Below, piece by piece: positions 1 through 13,285 of a stretch of DNA of 64,000 nt (its first letter is position 1; each line of letters opens with the position of its first letter). This stretch comes from Strix aluco (taxonomy: Eukaryota > Chordata > Aves > Strigiformes > Strigidae). The notes below the pieces were generated by a model. That model was not told the origin of the DNA. It worked only from the letters and a program-made list of their open reading frames with translations, and made no database searches. The DNA lies in assembly GCF_031877795.1 (NCBI RefSeq), contig NC_133940.1, positions 4,961,985-5,025,984 on the forward strand. Direction: 5' to 3'. The position numbers and the translations under genes are program-made.

Positions 1-3000
1 CCCTGCTCTTCAACTAGTGAGAAAACAGAAGCGGCTGGATCTTGAGGAGAGAATAAATAGCTTTGATTTGGCCCCGGAGAGGAGATGGAGGCATTTGCTA
101 GAGAGCATCTGACAGCTTGGGGAGAGCAGGCAGAGCTGGCTCTGGAGGAGCTGTGGTAATTAGAGTCTGTGTTTGCACTCACTCTTTCATTTAGCACCAG
201 AGGTTGCCATACTCGAAAGCAGCCCTGTCACTACTAGATTACAGGGCCCTACAGCTCACACCCCATCTCGCTGAGACACGGCTGCCCCAGCATCTCAACA
301 CCACTGGCTGCTGGGAGGCATCCTGGCAGCACACAGCCTCCCGCGGCCAGGCAGCTCTGCCCCTTCCCTGCTGCACCCCGGCACGGCCCCAGGGCACCCC
401 TGGGACCCGGCTGTGCTCCCCCCCAGCACCCTCCATGGGTCAGACAAGGGGCGACGCAGCGTGGGGCTGAATTACCACGGCAAGCACGCTGTTCATTCAG
501 CAGCGCTTTACCTCCCCGGTGGCAGGCTCGATTCATTACCCTTCTCCCCGTGCCCTGTTACTGGAGGAGCCGGCAGTGAAATTACACCTTCTGCTCCACA
601 CCCCCGCATTCCCTTACCGTCTCCTGGCCAAACTCCGCTGCCTGGTGTTATTTTTAGCTCCCAGGAGCTCTGATCTTTTTCTTAATGGGACACGTGTACT
701 ATGAAACGTGCGTAGGCAGATGGCTCCAGCCGCAGGCTCACGCGGGGAGCTGCCCGTCTCTCCAGGCACGGGGAGGGAGCAGCGGGTCCCGTTGCAGTGA
801 GCACCCCTGGGCATGGACCAGGATGGCATCGCTTTGCCCCCGTGGCTCCCTTTCTGCAGGGCTGTAGCCCCAGCTAGGTGTCCATGCTGCTGGCTGCGTC
901 CAGCCTGCTCCTACTGCATCAGTTACCTGTCATGGGACTGAGAGGGCTCAAACCACTTTGGTCCCTCCTGGTGGCAGGGGAGACCACACGCAGCAGGGAT
1001 GTGCGACAGGGGCACTACTCTGGGGTATCAGAAACCCCCTGGGGCATAACCAGGCTGAGGTGCGTCCCCCAACCCACCCTGGGGATGCTGAGGGCAGGTA
1101 CCAGGTTGCTTGTTGATAATGCTAATTAATAGTTGCTGGTGCCAGCAGACCCCTGCAGCACCAGGAGGGCTCTCCCCTCCAGAGATGGGGGAGCAGCTGC
1201 AGCTCCTCTTTTTCCAGGCCCTGACTTCAACCCGGGGTAAGTCAGGGATATAGGAGGAGTTGAGCTTCTTAAACCTAGTGCTGCTGGATTGCTCCAACAT
1301 GCCCAAGAACAGAGCACCTCCCTGAAAGCCTCTGGATGCTGTATAGGCCAGGGAGGAGAAAGGAAGAGGCCAATCAGTCTGTTTATTGAAGTACCTAAAT
1401 TAGGAGGTGGGAGTCTAATTTTAGGCACCTGGCATTGCCCTTCAGGGTGATGAATTAAGAACTGCAAGGGCTTTGGTGCGCAGTGCTCCTTTCCTAATGC
1501 TCTAGGAGAGCCTGTGTCTCTGGGGCTGAGGCAGCACCCTGCTGAGATCAGCCCTGGCTACCTGCCTGGCCTGTGGCAGGGGCACTGGAGCTGCTCAGAC
1601 ATGCTGTAACAGACCGGGGACCCCATAAACCCTAAACAGTGACTTTACAGCCTGTTTTGTGTCTGAGCCTGGCTGTGACTCAGCAGCAGGGAAAATCGAG
1701 GGCTATAGCCACCCAGTGCTGATAACACATCCCTTCTGTCAAGGAGCTCCCTGGGGCTGGAGACACCTTCAGCTGAGCCGTACCACTGCGCCCCTGCAGC
1801 AGAGCCAGGCATGCTTCATTACCGCTAATGAATTAAGTGTCCCAACACCCAGCAAGGAGAGGGAAGCTGAGCTGCTGTTGCACTGGAGATGAAGCTGGCA
1901 CGCAGAGGTGCTGAGGTCAGGGAGGGAGTGGAGACCTCCACCACCCTCTGGATACCAGCTGGGGTACAGCTGCTGCTCTGGCGCCACGTCCCAGGGCAGG
2001 ACAGACCCTTCCCATGTTTGCTTCGTGATCCCTGGGAAGCAGATTTGCTGCCCATAACCCAGCCAAATGCCAGACTTCTGCTGCTGGAGGAGACCTCCAC
2101 CCCACCCTGTCCCACAGGAGGACTCCAGGGGCATCTGTGGCTGCTTCAGACACCCTGGGCAGCACAGGGAGCTTGAAACCATCTCTGGCTCAGCAGAAAG
2201 ATAAACGGAGAGCAAAGTGCCATGCTGGCAGGCTGCTGCTCGGCAGCTGCCCCGTGGAGGACACCTTCTCTGTGGCTCTGCCAGCCCGCTGCTCTCGTTC
2301 AAGACTTTCCAATCGTCCTAATAGAGTGAAACCTTATTTACTGCCCTCATCCTGGCTTTCTAAAGTGGCCATGGGCACACAGCAGATCTCTTTCCTTCTG
2401 TACTAGCAAGAGCACCTTAATGTTTTTTCTGCCACAGCACAAATCAACCCCAAATAAACGTGGGTGTCGGGGCAAGGCTGTAAGTGGTGGCTGGGGCAGA
2501 GCTGGGGAAGGGGAGGGCAGGGGTGGCCGGCAGCCGCGGGTGAAGGTCTGGCCCTGAGCAAGGAACAGCGAGCTCAGCAGGGTGGCCACACGCTTCAGCT
2601 GCTGCTGGGGAATGGCGTCACGTTCATCCATATTTTAAATGGTCCCATGGTTCAGCCATGACTGAAGGACACCCATTGGCAGACACCAGCAGGGATGGGG
2701 GGCACTGCCCTATGCTGAGCACACACAGACTCATCACACATGGGCTCACCACTGGCCATACTTTGGGGAAGCCTCAGGCCCAGCACTGTGTCCACATCAG
2801 GCAGCTGGGACGCCCTGGGATGTGCAGCATGTCCCAGGGACGTGTTGGGGCAGAGTGGCTCCCTGGGGCTGGGCAGGGCTGGCCACCAGGACCTCACCCT
2901 GGGCAAGTGCCAGGAGGGTGGGAAGCCCAACAGCCAGCACTGCCTGTACCCAGCCCCAGGGCTTTCTCCCAGAATGGGCCTCATCGAAGCCTTCTTTTCC

Positions 3001-6000
3001 GGGAGGTGCAAACAGATCTGTGGCTTCAGAAAAGGCCGGGGCAAAGCCGGGCAGCCCCACGCTCCCACCACGCTCTGGTTCCACACAGGGCCACGCCGAT
3101 GAGAGGGGAGAGCAGACGTGCACAGCGACACTGAGTCACTGCCAGGCACCACAGGCAGTGTCACACCACTGTGTGAGGATGGGAGCACGTCCCGGCGGAG
3201 CTGCCCACCGGGGCAGAAATGCTGTGTTTTGCAAGAACATCTCGAGGCTGCTGATTTCCTCCGAGAAGCTTCTTGGCCCAAACTTCTGCAGTGTTAGACA
3301 TGCGAGAGCATTTTCCTAATCAGCCAGCTCCGTCAGCGTGGGGGATGCCAGCTCCCCATCAGGTCGGTACGATGCAGTCTCTCAATTACTGTGCGCTAAC
3401 CAAGGCTCCACCGAGAGCTTCATCAGGAGAGAAACTTCCCAGTAGAGTCAGGGAAGAAATACAGCTGCAGAGAAACACTGGTGCCCCCATCGGGGCTGGG
3501 CCACTGTGGCACAGAAACAGCACCTCTGGCTCAGCTCTTCAGTACGGGGAAAACTGCTCCCAAACGGATCAGCAAATTGGTGCTCAGAGGGCAGAGACAA
3601 CGCTGTCCCCAACCCTGCAGGATGGGACCCCCAGCCCAACACTGTCTCAGCTCATCACCGGCCCTGCTGGGATTATTGATTTGCCAAGGCTCATCCTTGA
3701 GATACAGGATGCGCGTGGTGGAGCCGTCCTCCGTCCTCCACTGGTTGCCATGGTGATGCACTGCCACCTCCCCATCCCTGTCCCCGCTGTGGGACAGCAC
3801 GGTGCCCGGGCAGCAGGTTTCCCCTGGGGCAGGTTTGGGGCTTGGCGTGCCTCCCGTCACATACCCCTGGGGCTCATCCTGCGTCCTCCATCCTGCCAGC
3901 ACAGCTGCACGTGAGGGCTCAGCACTGGCTGGCCTCGCTCCTGGGTCAGGGAGCTGCTGGAGCTGGAGAGGGGCTGAAGGAGGTGCTGGGGTGAGCCAAA
4001 TGATTTCTCTCCCTTTCCCTTCCTTTCTTTTCTGTGTTTTTTTCTTCCCTTTTCTTTCCCTTCCCAGCCCTGTGGCTGGACCAGCTCCGCTCCCATCAGA
4101 TGTGCATCAGCATCACCAGGAGGAGAGCAGGATTTGCAGAGCTGCGGTTGGGGCCCAGGAAGACAAAAAGCTCTCGTGCACCAGCGCAGTTTCTGTTTGA
4201 GCTGAGAGGGGAGGAAGTGAGAGGCGATCCATCGGATGGAAGAGAGAGCAGCTGGGCTACTGCTGGCCTGCCTGGGCTTTCTCCCTCCAGCCAGTTAACA
4301 AAGAGGGTTTCTTCCAGGAGTCCCTCCTCCTCACGTGCCCCAAAATCCAGACGTGTCCTGGCCAGATGCAGAGGAATGGATCCCATCCTCTGTGTTTCAC
4401 AGGTGTCCGACCTCGGAGCTGCACGCAGCTGCCCAGGGAGGGGTGACCCGATGCCACAGGGCTGGAGACGCCCTGGTGAAGCAGGCAGTGCAGACAGACC
4501 CTCCTTCCTCCCCCAGCCAGAGGCAGGGGCAACATACAACCTGAGGTGACATCTATAGCCCTGGGCTATAGTGACATGGTGCACCGCTCGCTCAGGGGAG
4601 GGGGACACTGGGCTCCCGGGGGTGATGATTTATTCAGCGTAGCTGATGCCTCCCGGTTGCCTCGCTCCCCATGAGCTGCGCTTCATGTATACCTGAGCAG
4701 CAGCCAGGGATGTAATCTGCACCTTCACATCACGGGAAATGGGAAAAGCACTTTGATGGATGGAAGGAGCTGATGTGGATCACTCCTGTAACACCGGAGG
4801 AGCAGATGCTGCCAGTGTACGCCTCGTTCACCCCCCGTGCCCGATGTGGTGTGGTCATGGAAGGTGTGTGTGCGAGAAGCCAGGCTGCCTGGCCCAGGGC
4901 AGTGCTGCGTGGGACAGACCAGTGCAGCCAGGGAGCCCTCTTGCCTGGGGCTTCCTTGCCTCAGTTTTGCCTTCCTCTATCCTCAGCCTTTTCCCCATCT
5001 GGCCTGTGCTACCCTTGCTGGGGGCACCATAAGTGCAGTGGACATGCGCCTGCTCCGTGTCTTCTCATCCCTGGATGCTCTCTGCTCCCTCCCCTGCCCC
5101 ATGCATCCCTTTGGGACCCCACGGCCGAGGGCTGCAGCGCTCCTGGGAGATGTTCTGCCGGGATACATGTGCACTGACAGTCCAGGTGTTCAGGTGTGTG
5201 TGCTCCCCCACTTTGGATGTGTCTTTGCCCTCACGGTGAATGCGGATGCACCTGCGTGTCTCTGACGTAGACGCTTGGCTCCTGCGCCCGCCGAGCATCC
5301 CGCTCACACCAGAGCAGCTGCCGAGGACTTGCGTAAACGGCCAGGCTGCCATCGCCCTGCAGAAGCCGTACCGTGCTGCTGTTCTAAAAGCAAAATGGGC
5401 AAAAAAGGTTTTGGCTCTGCAACATGCTCCCAGGCTGTGCGAGAAATGCTTTCACGATAGTTGAAGATTCAATGCAAACTGGGCACTGAAGGCCAAAGGC
5501 TCTTGTAGCATAAAAAAGACATTTTCTGAAAGCAAAAGCTGACTCATACCGGCAGAGAGGCCGTTTGTTTAGGAAAGCTGAAAACCTCAGAAACCTCTCA
5601 CTCCTGTTGCATCTAATGGGATTATAAACTCTGCTGTAACCTGCCTGTCCAGGGAAAATAACACATTTATAACACTGTCTCTCTAGCGTCGGTGTCCAAA
5701 CCACCACAAATCCACAGCCAGAAAAAGCGTGGTGGTGAAATCAAACACAATTCAGCCAGACCTGGACTTGCAGTGGCGTGGACGGGCACAGGAGCCAGCA
5801 CAGTCCGGGTCCCACGCAGGCAGCACCGCCGGAGCCCTGGCAACCAAATTCTCCGCAAGTGAAACCAGAGGCTGCCTGTGGCCTTCCTTATTTTAATCTA
5901 TGTTGCAATGAATTAAACATGTTTTAATATCAGAAATGAAAGATCAAGGATCAGCAGTAATAAATCCTCCGCACTCATTTTCAGTATTAAGCCGGTGTGT

Positions 6001-6835
6001 ACCCAGGGCAAGCGCAATAATTAGAGTCATGTGGTGATTTATTTGGAGGAAGGAACTGAAGGCATTCAGATACTGGCATGCTCAGTCTTGGCGTGCGTTC
6101 GTGCCCCAGTTTCCTGCCTACATCACAAATCCCTCCGTGGTGGGGACCCTGCAGGGGTGGGAGCGCTGGGGGCAGCAGGACGCGTGGGTCTGGTATGTGC
6201 AATGAGCCTCTAGTCCCGGGCACTCTCTGCCATCAAAGGGCACCTGACAGGCAGCAGGCTGGAAGGAGGGATGTATCCGGGGTCAGAAGTGGCCTTTGCC
6301 TGTCCCAAGGGGACTACAGCTGTGTTTCCAGGGGCCTGGAGGGAGTAACATCACCCAGGAAGGCCCCTTCACTGAGGACAGGGGAGGGGGCTGGCTCTGG
6401 CAGACCCCAGGAGAGGCTTGAGCTCATGCCAGCATTTCTGGGATGGGGGTGTTTTAGTGTTCCTGGGATTTTTGCCTCTCTGCCCCTCGCTCAAGCACTC
6501 CCCGCTTTTGGCACAGGCACTCCCACCCTGGGCTGAGGATGCTGCCATCCCCAGCACCAGCCCCAGCACCATCCCCAGCCCCAGGAGCATTTTCCTGGGA
6601 CATTTCCCAGGCTCCAGCTCCAGTACAGCAGGGCCAGCAGCAGGCATCTGCATTTCAGGCGTGCACTGCTGAGAGGAAGCCATGGTTACACACGTATTTC
6701 TATACTCAGCATTCATTTTCAAAGTTGTTTGTAACTTTTTCCCGTCTTTTCACCTTTTTGGATAGGAGGTGGCATTTTTTTCTCAGCATGGGTATGGATT
6801 CTTGTGGGCAGTTCATGCCTTTTTTTGAAGGCTGG
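1..6835. other. Non-coding stretch, no gene recognised
   Basis: No exon with recognisable protein homology was found on either strand. The open frames here (up to about 213 codons) are GC-rich chance frames without domain-like sequence, overlap one another on both strands, and have no supporting splice or promoter context. Local features are a pyrimidine-rich tract near 4005-4070 and a CCAGCACCAG-like low-complexity run near 6545-6600. From remembered human gene order, FRMPD3 would lie on this side of DNAAF6, so this may be intergenic or intronic to it, but no FRMPD3 exon was recognised. Confidence 0.6.
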
Positions 6836-6837
6836 AG

Positions 6838-7350
6838 AGGACCTTGAGTGTTGTGTCCAGTTTTGGGCACCTCAATACGAGAGAGATCTCGAGGGGCTGG
6901 AGCGAGTGCAGAGGAGGGCAACGAGGCTGGGGAAGGGCCTGGAGAATAAATCCTGTGAGGAGAGATTGAAGGAGCTGGGACTGTTCAGTGTGAGGAGGAG
7001 AAGGTGAGGGGAGACCTCATCACTCTCTACAGCTCCCTGAAAGGACATTGTAGAGAGGCTGGTGCTGGTCTCTTCTCACAGGTGATTAGTGACAGAACAA
7101 GAGGGAACGGCTTTAAACTGCAACAGGGGAGGTTCAGACTGGACATGAGGAACAAATGTTTCACAGAAAGAGTGGTCAGAGAGTGGAATAGGCTGCCCAG
7201 GGAGGGGGTGGAGTCCCCATCCCTGGGTGTGTTTAAGGGTCGTTTGGATGAGCTGTTGGGGGATGTGGTGTAGGGGAGAACTTTGTAGGGCTGATGGTTG
7301 GACTTGATGATCCCGAGGGTCTTTTCCAACCTGAATGATTCTGTGACTTT
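6838..7350 (+). mobile_element. CR1 LINE, 5'-truncated 3' end
   Basis: The plus strand reads as the C-terminal end of the CR1 reverse-transcriptase ORF followed by the CR1 3' UTR. Recognisable pieces are [20 protein letters not shown] near 6852-6910 and [17 protein letters not shown] near 7098-7146, then the typical GGTCTTTTCCAACCTGAATG and ATTCTGTGA end near 7318-7350. A one-base frame change near 7003 separates the two parts. The copy is 5' truncated, as is usual for CR1, and is dead. CR1 is the dominant LINE of birds, which supports an avian source. Confidence 0.92.
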
Positions 7351-10300
7351 TCTCGCTGGGAACATGCAACTTCAGGCTCTCCTCCCCAATCACTCCAGCC
7401 CAGCAGCAGCAGGCAGCGGGGCTGTGAGGTGTGATGAGTATTCTGCGGGTGGGCTTTTGGGTGGTCTGCTGAAAACCCGCAGATTCCCCAGCAGCTGGAT
7501 GAGGCCATGAAAATGTACGAAGGCAGAAGGGAGCTTCAGCTGGGCTTGCAAATATCTGGAAGCTTCATGCCAATGATTCCATGGCTCAGGGGCTGCCCCA
7601 TCCCTTGGCAGCCGGAAACCATGCATCAGAGGCTTTGTAGATGCCTTTGAATTTTCCCCAGGAGGCACAATCCCCTCCAGAAATTCACCCTACCCTTGTA
7701 CAGACTTCAGAAAATTTATCCTTTTCCTTACCCTAAGCAGTAATCCGTGGATGTCCCAGATCTGTGGATCACAAGCAGAAGTCCTTGCCCTGAAGAAAGT
7801 GGACGCCTCCTCTTAACATGGGAAAAAGGGAAATGTCAGTAGCCACTCAAAGGCCATGAAAGCACAAGGTACATCAGTTCATGCAGTGGAAAGGGTGGGG
7901 TTTGCGGGAAGCACCTGGCTGGCACTACTGTAGGTCCCAAGCAAGGACATACGTGTGCACTAATGTCACTGATAACAGGTCCTGAAAGCCAAGGGGACCC
8001 CACACCCTGTGCTTCAGGGCTTGTGGCAGTCTGTAATGCCTAGAGGCTGAGACCAGAGCTTGAGCAGGGTTGCTAGAGCACAGTGGCTGCCGCCGAGGCT
8101 GGCTTTGCCCTGCCAGGGCAGGCAGTAGGGTGCCAACCCTGAGCCCCAGCCCCGCTCCCACCCAGCAGTGACCCTGTGCCCACCCCAGAGCTGCAGCCTT
8201 GCCTCCTCCTGCAGCAAAACCACTCAGCATCGTGCTCTTCAATCAACATTATAAATGCCCCAGGCTGGCGCAGGCTGTCACTGCCCCAGATGGATCAGCA
8301 TGAGGCTCCTGATGTCCCAATCCCACTGGCACAAAACGCTGCCGGTTCTCACTGTCTCACCATGCGTCTCATGATGTTTGATTTTTCCTTCAGACCTCAG
8401 CCTCCAAATTCACAGGACTGCATGAGGAACTGAATTTTTAATGTGTTCTTTAAGGATTAAATTGCAAGATCTCATGAACACGCAGGGAGTCTTGGGGATA
8501 CACACCTATAAGCAGAGGATAAGAATCCAAGAGCTGGTATTTAAAAATTAATGAATCAGGGTTTTCAAGTCAATCCTGCTATATTTAAGATCCTGATTCT
8601 TGAAGGACCACCGCTCGCCGCAAAAGCATTCTGTACTTGGTGTTGGTGCTGGAACACGGTGTGAAACCCCGGCAGGGGTGCAGTGCAGATGCCCCACTGC
8701 CAGCAGCAAGGGCATGAGCTGCTGTAAGCTCGGGGGGGCCCAAATCTTTCCAGGGGAGGGCTGGCGTGGAGATTACAGCTTTCCCTGACACGGCACTGAA
8801 GGATAATAACTTGGCACAATTCCTGCCGAGGGTGGATCGCTGCAAACGTTTGTGGGGAAAAGCAAAATTTAGACCAAATGTTCTCAAGTCTCCTTGAGAC
8901 CCCACACGGGAAAACTGGAGCAAACCATCCTTTTGCAAAGGGGGAAGTCCACTCCTGACCCGTGTTGCTGGAGCACCTGGAGCTGAATGGTGCCAGGTCC
9001 CAAATTAACTCAAAACAAGGAGATTGTTCCCTTCCTTAAAACAGTGGCAGCCATAAGGAAGGTCCAGAGGATCCTCACTTTTTGGACAGTGCCTGCACAG
9101 CTCCCTGTGGCAATGTCCTGGCTTCTGCTCTCAGAGGAGGGAGATGCTTTCCCTGCCCTCAGAGGATGGAGCTGGGAGAAACGTCCCATGGCTGTCCAGT
9201 GGAAGAGACTATGTTTCTTCCAGATTTAAACATTCTCAATAATTCCCATGACTCCAGGAGCTGGGGCTTACTTCAGCCACTTGATATCACAAGACTGATG
9301 CTTCCAGGGCTGGCAAAAGTGTGCATAGTTCTTAAGTGTCCTGCCATTAAATCACAGTCTCCTTCAGCTTGTCTTGGTAGATCCAGGGCACCTGGCACTG
9401 CTTGGAGCCCAAAGCAGAGCACTGCAGCAGCACAGAGAAAGAAGAGGAATACATTATTTTTAGCTGCATAGCATTTGGTTTTTAGCTCTTTTGCAGAGAT
9501 GGGCTGAAAACAGTGAGAACAGCCTATTGCCTTGAACTCCCCATCTAACACTTCAAATGCTTGCCATCAAAATAGAAACTTATCTGAGATCTTACAAAAA
9601 CTCATGGGGTTGGGTCTGTCTTTCCAGCACAGAGGAGGTGAAGCCCTGGGTCAAGCAGAGCCAACCCGGGGGTGGCAGGGAGGTCACCAGGCTGGTGTGC
9701 TCAGAGCAGCCACCGTGTTTGGCTGGGAGCATCTCTCCGTGCCTGTTACTTGACACGCTAAAATGGCTAGAGGTGCCTTTTGATGTTCCCTTTGAATCGC
9801 TCCTCTCTCTTCCTTCTTGTCCCCAGGGTATTTTATTGGACTTCATAATTAAGCTGGAGGGGGAGCAGAGAGGGAAAAGTTCTTTGAGCTTATTGTAAAT
9901 GAGTAGAATCTTATCATCTCTCTGCTTCCTTTTTAGATTTACCCTGTAATCTTATTTACAAGCCGAATACCAAGTGTTGAAGTAGGTGATCAGTAACTAA
10001 GACAGGCTCCTTCTTGATCTGCAATCATTTAAAGTCAATCTGTTCACGTGCATGCAGGCATGGAAGCTGATTTTTGGTTGGAAAGATGCTGTTGGGAGAG
10101 CCCAGCACAGGCCCTTCCATGCAGCTAGAACCAGGGGTCTCACAAGCCCCAGGCCTCTTCCCAGGAGCCCTTGTCCCTGAGCCACCAGCCTTGCCATGAG
10201 CTGAATCCTCAGCTGAGCCATGATTTGGGAGTGAGATACAGTCAAACCTTCCCTGGTACACATCCCCTTCCCCTGCCTTGAAACATGGTGGGGGGGACTA

Positions 10301-12709
10301 TGGTCACCACCTCTCTTCCCACTCAGCCCAGTGTAAATCAGGAGCAAGGCTCCCAAAATGCAGTGATGTCCTTCTGCCTGGGGAGGTGGGACCAGTCGCT
10401 GGATCCATGGGAAGCTTGGGCTGGCATGCTGGTGAACACTCCAGCCCCTGCCTGCTGCTAATTAGCACGACTGCTTTCCCCTGGGATTGCTAATCTTATT
10501 ATTTCTTGCTGTCCTCTCAGCTTTGCTGGCAAACCCAGGGAACTTTTAATCTAAAATAAATAAATATATCTAATTTTTAAAAAGAGCTGCAGGAGGGATG
10601 GAGAGAAAACTTTTTCATCTCTTTGTTAATCTGTAGTCCAGACCTGGCAAAAACCAGGTGGCTAAATTCTGATGTCACCTCTCGTGTGACCACCTCAAGC
10701 AGAGGGGACAGGGACACAGATATTTGCCCAACCTGCCTGCCCACTGCCTCACCCTCCAGCTCCCACGCTGGCTGGGAGACAGCTGGGACGGTGCCTGCTG
10801 GGTCCCAGCCTGTTGCTGCCTCCCTCTCACTGTCTTCTCCTTACTCAGCAGCAGCATCCCCTCCCCAGCTCATCCATCATCCCGGATTAGCCATTAGTAA
10901 AGCCACCCATTTGCAGGGCTGCAGCTCAAATGAATTGTGTTAGTATTCCAGCTACCGCAATGAATGGCCTGACATCGAAACCATTTTGGATCGCAGGGAG
11001 AAAGCAATCAATTATTTCATTCTCCTGCCTGCTGCCAGCACACAGGGCTGGAGCACACTCTGATCCCTCAACGGCATTTTGAAACCCCGGTCAAGAGAAC
11101 GGTGCATTTCATTTCATTCCGTGCACGGCAAGCGTCAGAAGGGCGTTATTATAAAACCCCGTGGTGGGATGGGCTGTCCCCACTGCTGCCTGCCCCTGCT
11201 TGCCCGTCCCTGCACCCCTCCTGTATCACAGTGGGTCCCTCCTGCTCCCTGCCCAGGGGCGAATGCCCCTGCTCCCCCACAGCCGCCTCCAGCCACCGGG
11301 AGCCCTGCAGGCGGTCCAGCCCCCGCAGGCAGGCCAGGGAAAGGATAGTAATTATGTGCAAAAGGAAAGAACTCAACTGGAGTGTCCTGTCTCTCAGTTC
11401 GCCCACCTAAGGCCGTCGAGTTCCCAGCACCAGTGTCTCTTGCTCACTTCCCCTATCTCATGTATAAATATAGCAGCAATAATTAGACGAGGGCACTTTG
11501 CCCTCTCACCAGCATCTCATTCTACACAGAGAATGCTCAGGCAGACGGCACAGCATGTGGTCCTCTGCTGACCCAGCTGGTCACGCCGGGCAGTCGGCTG
11601 CAGAGCATCTTCTGGACACATGCTCTCCTTCTGCTGCCCAAAACGCTCCTCCTGCGTGGGAAATGGTGTGAAATGGCTTCAGTCACCCGCCAGCTCCAAC
11701 ATGATGCAGCATGGCTAGGCTTGCCACGGGGGATGCAGGTCCCTCAGGGTCAAAACAGCGACTGGGGGTGATGGTGCTGTGTCTTGTTTTAAGGCATTGT
11801 GTCCTCCAAACACTACCCCTTCGGATGGCTGTCCCAAAGCCACGGTCACTGGGAGGGGATGAGCGGGAAGGACAACTTCCCTACCCGCTGTCTCATTTCT
11901 CTGGTGCTGGTGAGAGCACAGCTCTTGGTGGCAGAGCCAGTGTTCGCTGAAGACAACTTGTTGCAGCGGTTTCTGTTCCTGAGACTGCATGGAAAGAGAA
12001 ACGACAGGCTGGGACATGCTGGGGTTGCTCCCAGTTCCTTTTAGCTGGTGTTAAATCCAAGGAATAATGCTTTCAGAGCAAACAATCCCATTTCCTGGTT
12101 TACAGCACTCATTTTCAGAAGCAGACTCCAGCTCTTTGGGATCCTGAGCAGACACTTTCTCCCCTCACTGAGCTCTGCCTTTCACCCCTCATGAAAGAGA
12201 GATGCAGAGCTCATCTCACACTCACAGAGTACGGGGGACCCTCGGCTGGTCCCTCCTCTGCTCAGTGGTTATGTGCATCTTAATGACTTTGTATGTGCTT
12301 GGAAGACTTTTTCACTCTATAATGATGCACAAAGTGAAGGAAGTGTCATAACCGAGCAGAACAGCAAGGCACATGCTATGGAATATGACGTTCTCCTTGA
12401 CATGGTGTCCCAGCTCAGCTGCAGCAGCAGGACTGCAGGATGGCTTTCAAATCCTTCTGTGAACAGCATGATTGTACGGCTTTTCTCCATGCAGGTGTTG
12501 GGAAGCAGACTGAACGGAAGGTACCAGCTTAATATAAACTCTGATTTAAAAGGTAAGTGGTGACAAGTGGCTTCATTGTTTGGGATCAAGGACCTCCAGA
12601 GTGTTCTCTGGAAGAGGCACAACCAGCCCCAGCAGAGCCAGTAATTAATGGTAACTGTAGCCCAAAGCAGTTACAGCACTAATAAAGCAATGAATGGAGG
12701 TTACACTCC
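7351..12709. other. Non-coding stretch, nothing recognised
   Basis: Neither strand shows an exon-like frame with known homology. There are AT-rich patches near 10540-10580 with several AATAAA-like words, but no gene is attached to them. It is probably intergenic or intronic. Confidence 0.55.
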
Positions 12710-13285
12710 TGTGGTGGGTTGGCCTTGGCTGGATGCCATGTGCTCACCAAGCCGCTCTATCACTGCCCTTGGCAGGATGGGGAGAAAATAAGATGGAAAA
12801 AAAAAAAACTTGTGGGTCAAGATAAAGGCAGTTTAATAAAGCAAAAGCAAGGCTACGTGTGGAAGCAAAGGAAAACAGAAGATTTATTCTCTACTTCCCA
12901 TCAGCAGGTGATGCCCAGCCACTTCCCGGGAAGCAGAGCTTCAGTAGGTGCAGCGGTTGCTCCGGAACACAAATGTCGTAATAACGAATGCCTCCCCCGC
13001 TCCTTTCCCTTAGCTTTTATCGCTGAGCACACCTCATACGGTCTGGAATACCCCTTAGGTCAGTTTGGGTCAGCTGTCCTGGCTGTGTCCCCTCCCCAGA
13101 TCTTGCCCACCCCCAGCCTACTGGTGAGGGGGGATGTTGGCGGGACAGCCTTGGTGCTGGGGGCACTGCTCAGCAGCAGTCACAACACGAGGGTGTTATC
13201 AGCACCTTTCTAGTGACAGCACAAAGCACAGCGCTGTGAGGGTCCCGTGGGGAAAATCAGCTCCATCTCAGCCAGACCCAGTACA
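12710..13285 (-). mobile_element. Solo LTR (avian ERV, type I), 576 bp
   Basis: The element runs from TGTGGTGGGTTGG to a CCCAGTACA end, so it has TG...CA termini. The flanks are ACTCC on the left and GCTCC on the right, a five-base target duplication with one mismatch. It aligns with the LTRs at 22423-22839 and 59340-59916 through shared blocks such as GTGGGTCAAGATAAAGGCAG, CAGTTTAATAAA, and GGTCAGTTTGGGTCAGCTG. The family's TATA box and ATTAAA poly(A) word lie on the minus strand, so the LTR points left. No internal retroviral sequence flanks it, so it is a solo LTR. The TATA region is degraded here. Confidence 0.85.

Noticed and set aside
2652-3914. Open frames of 209 and 213 codons on opposite strands
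   Set aside because: They are in GC-rich sequence where stop codons are rare. The composition is repetitive Pro/Gly/Ser/His, both strands are open, and nothing resembles a known family.
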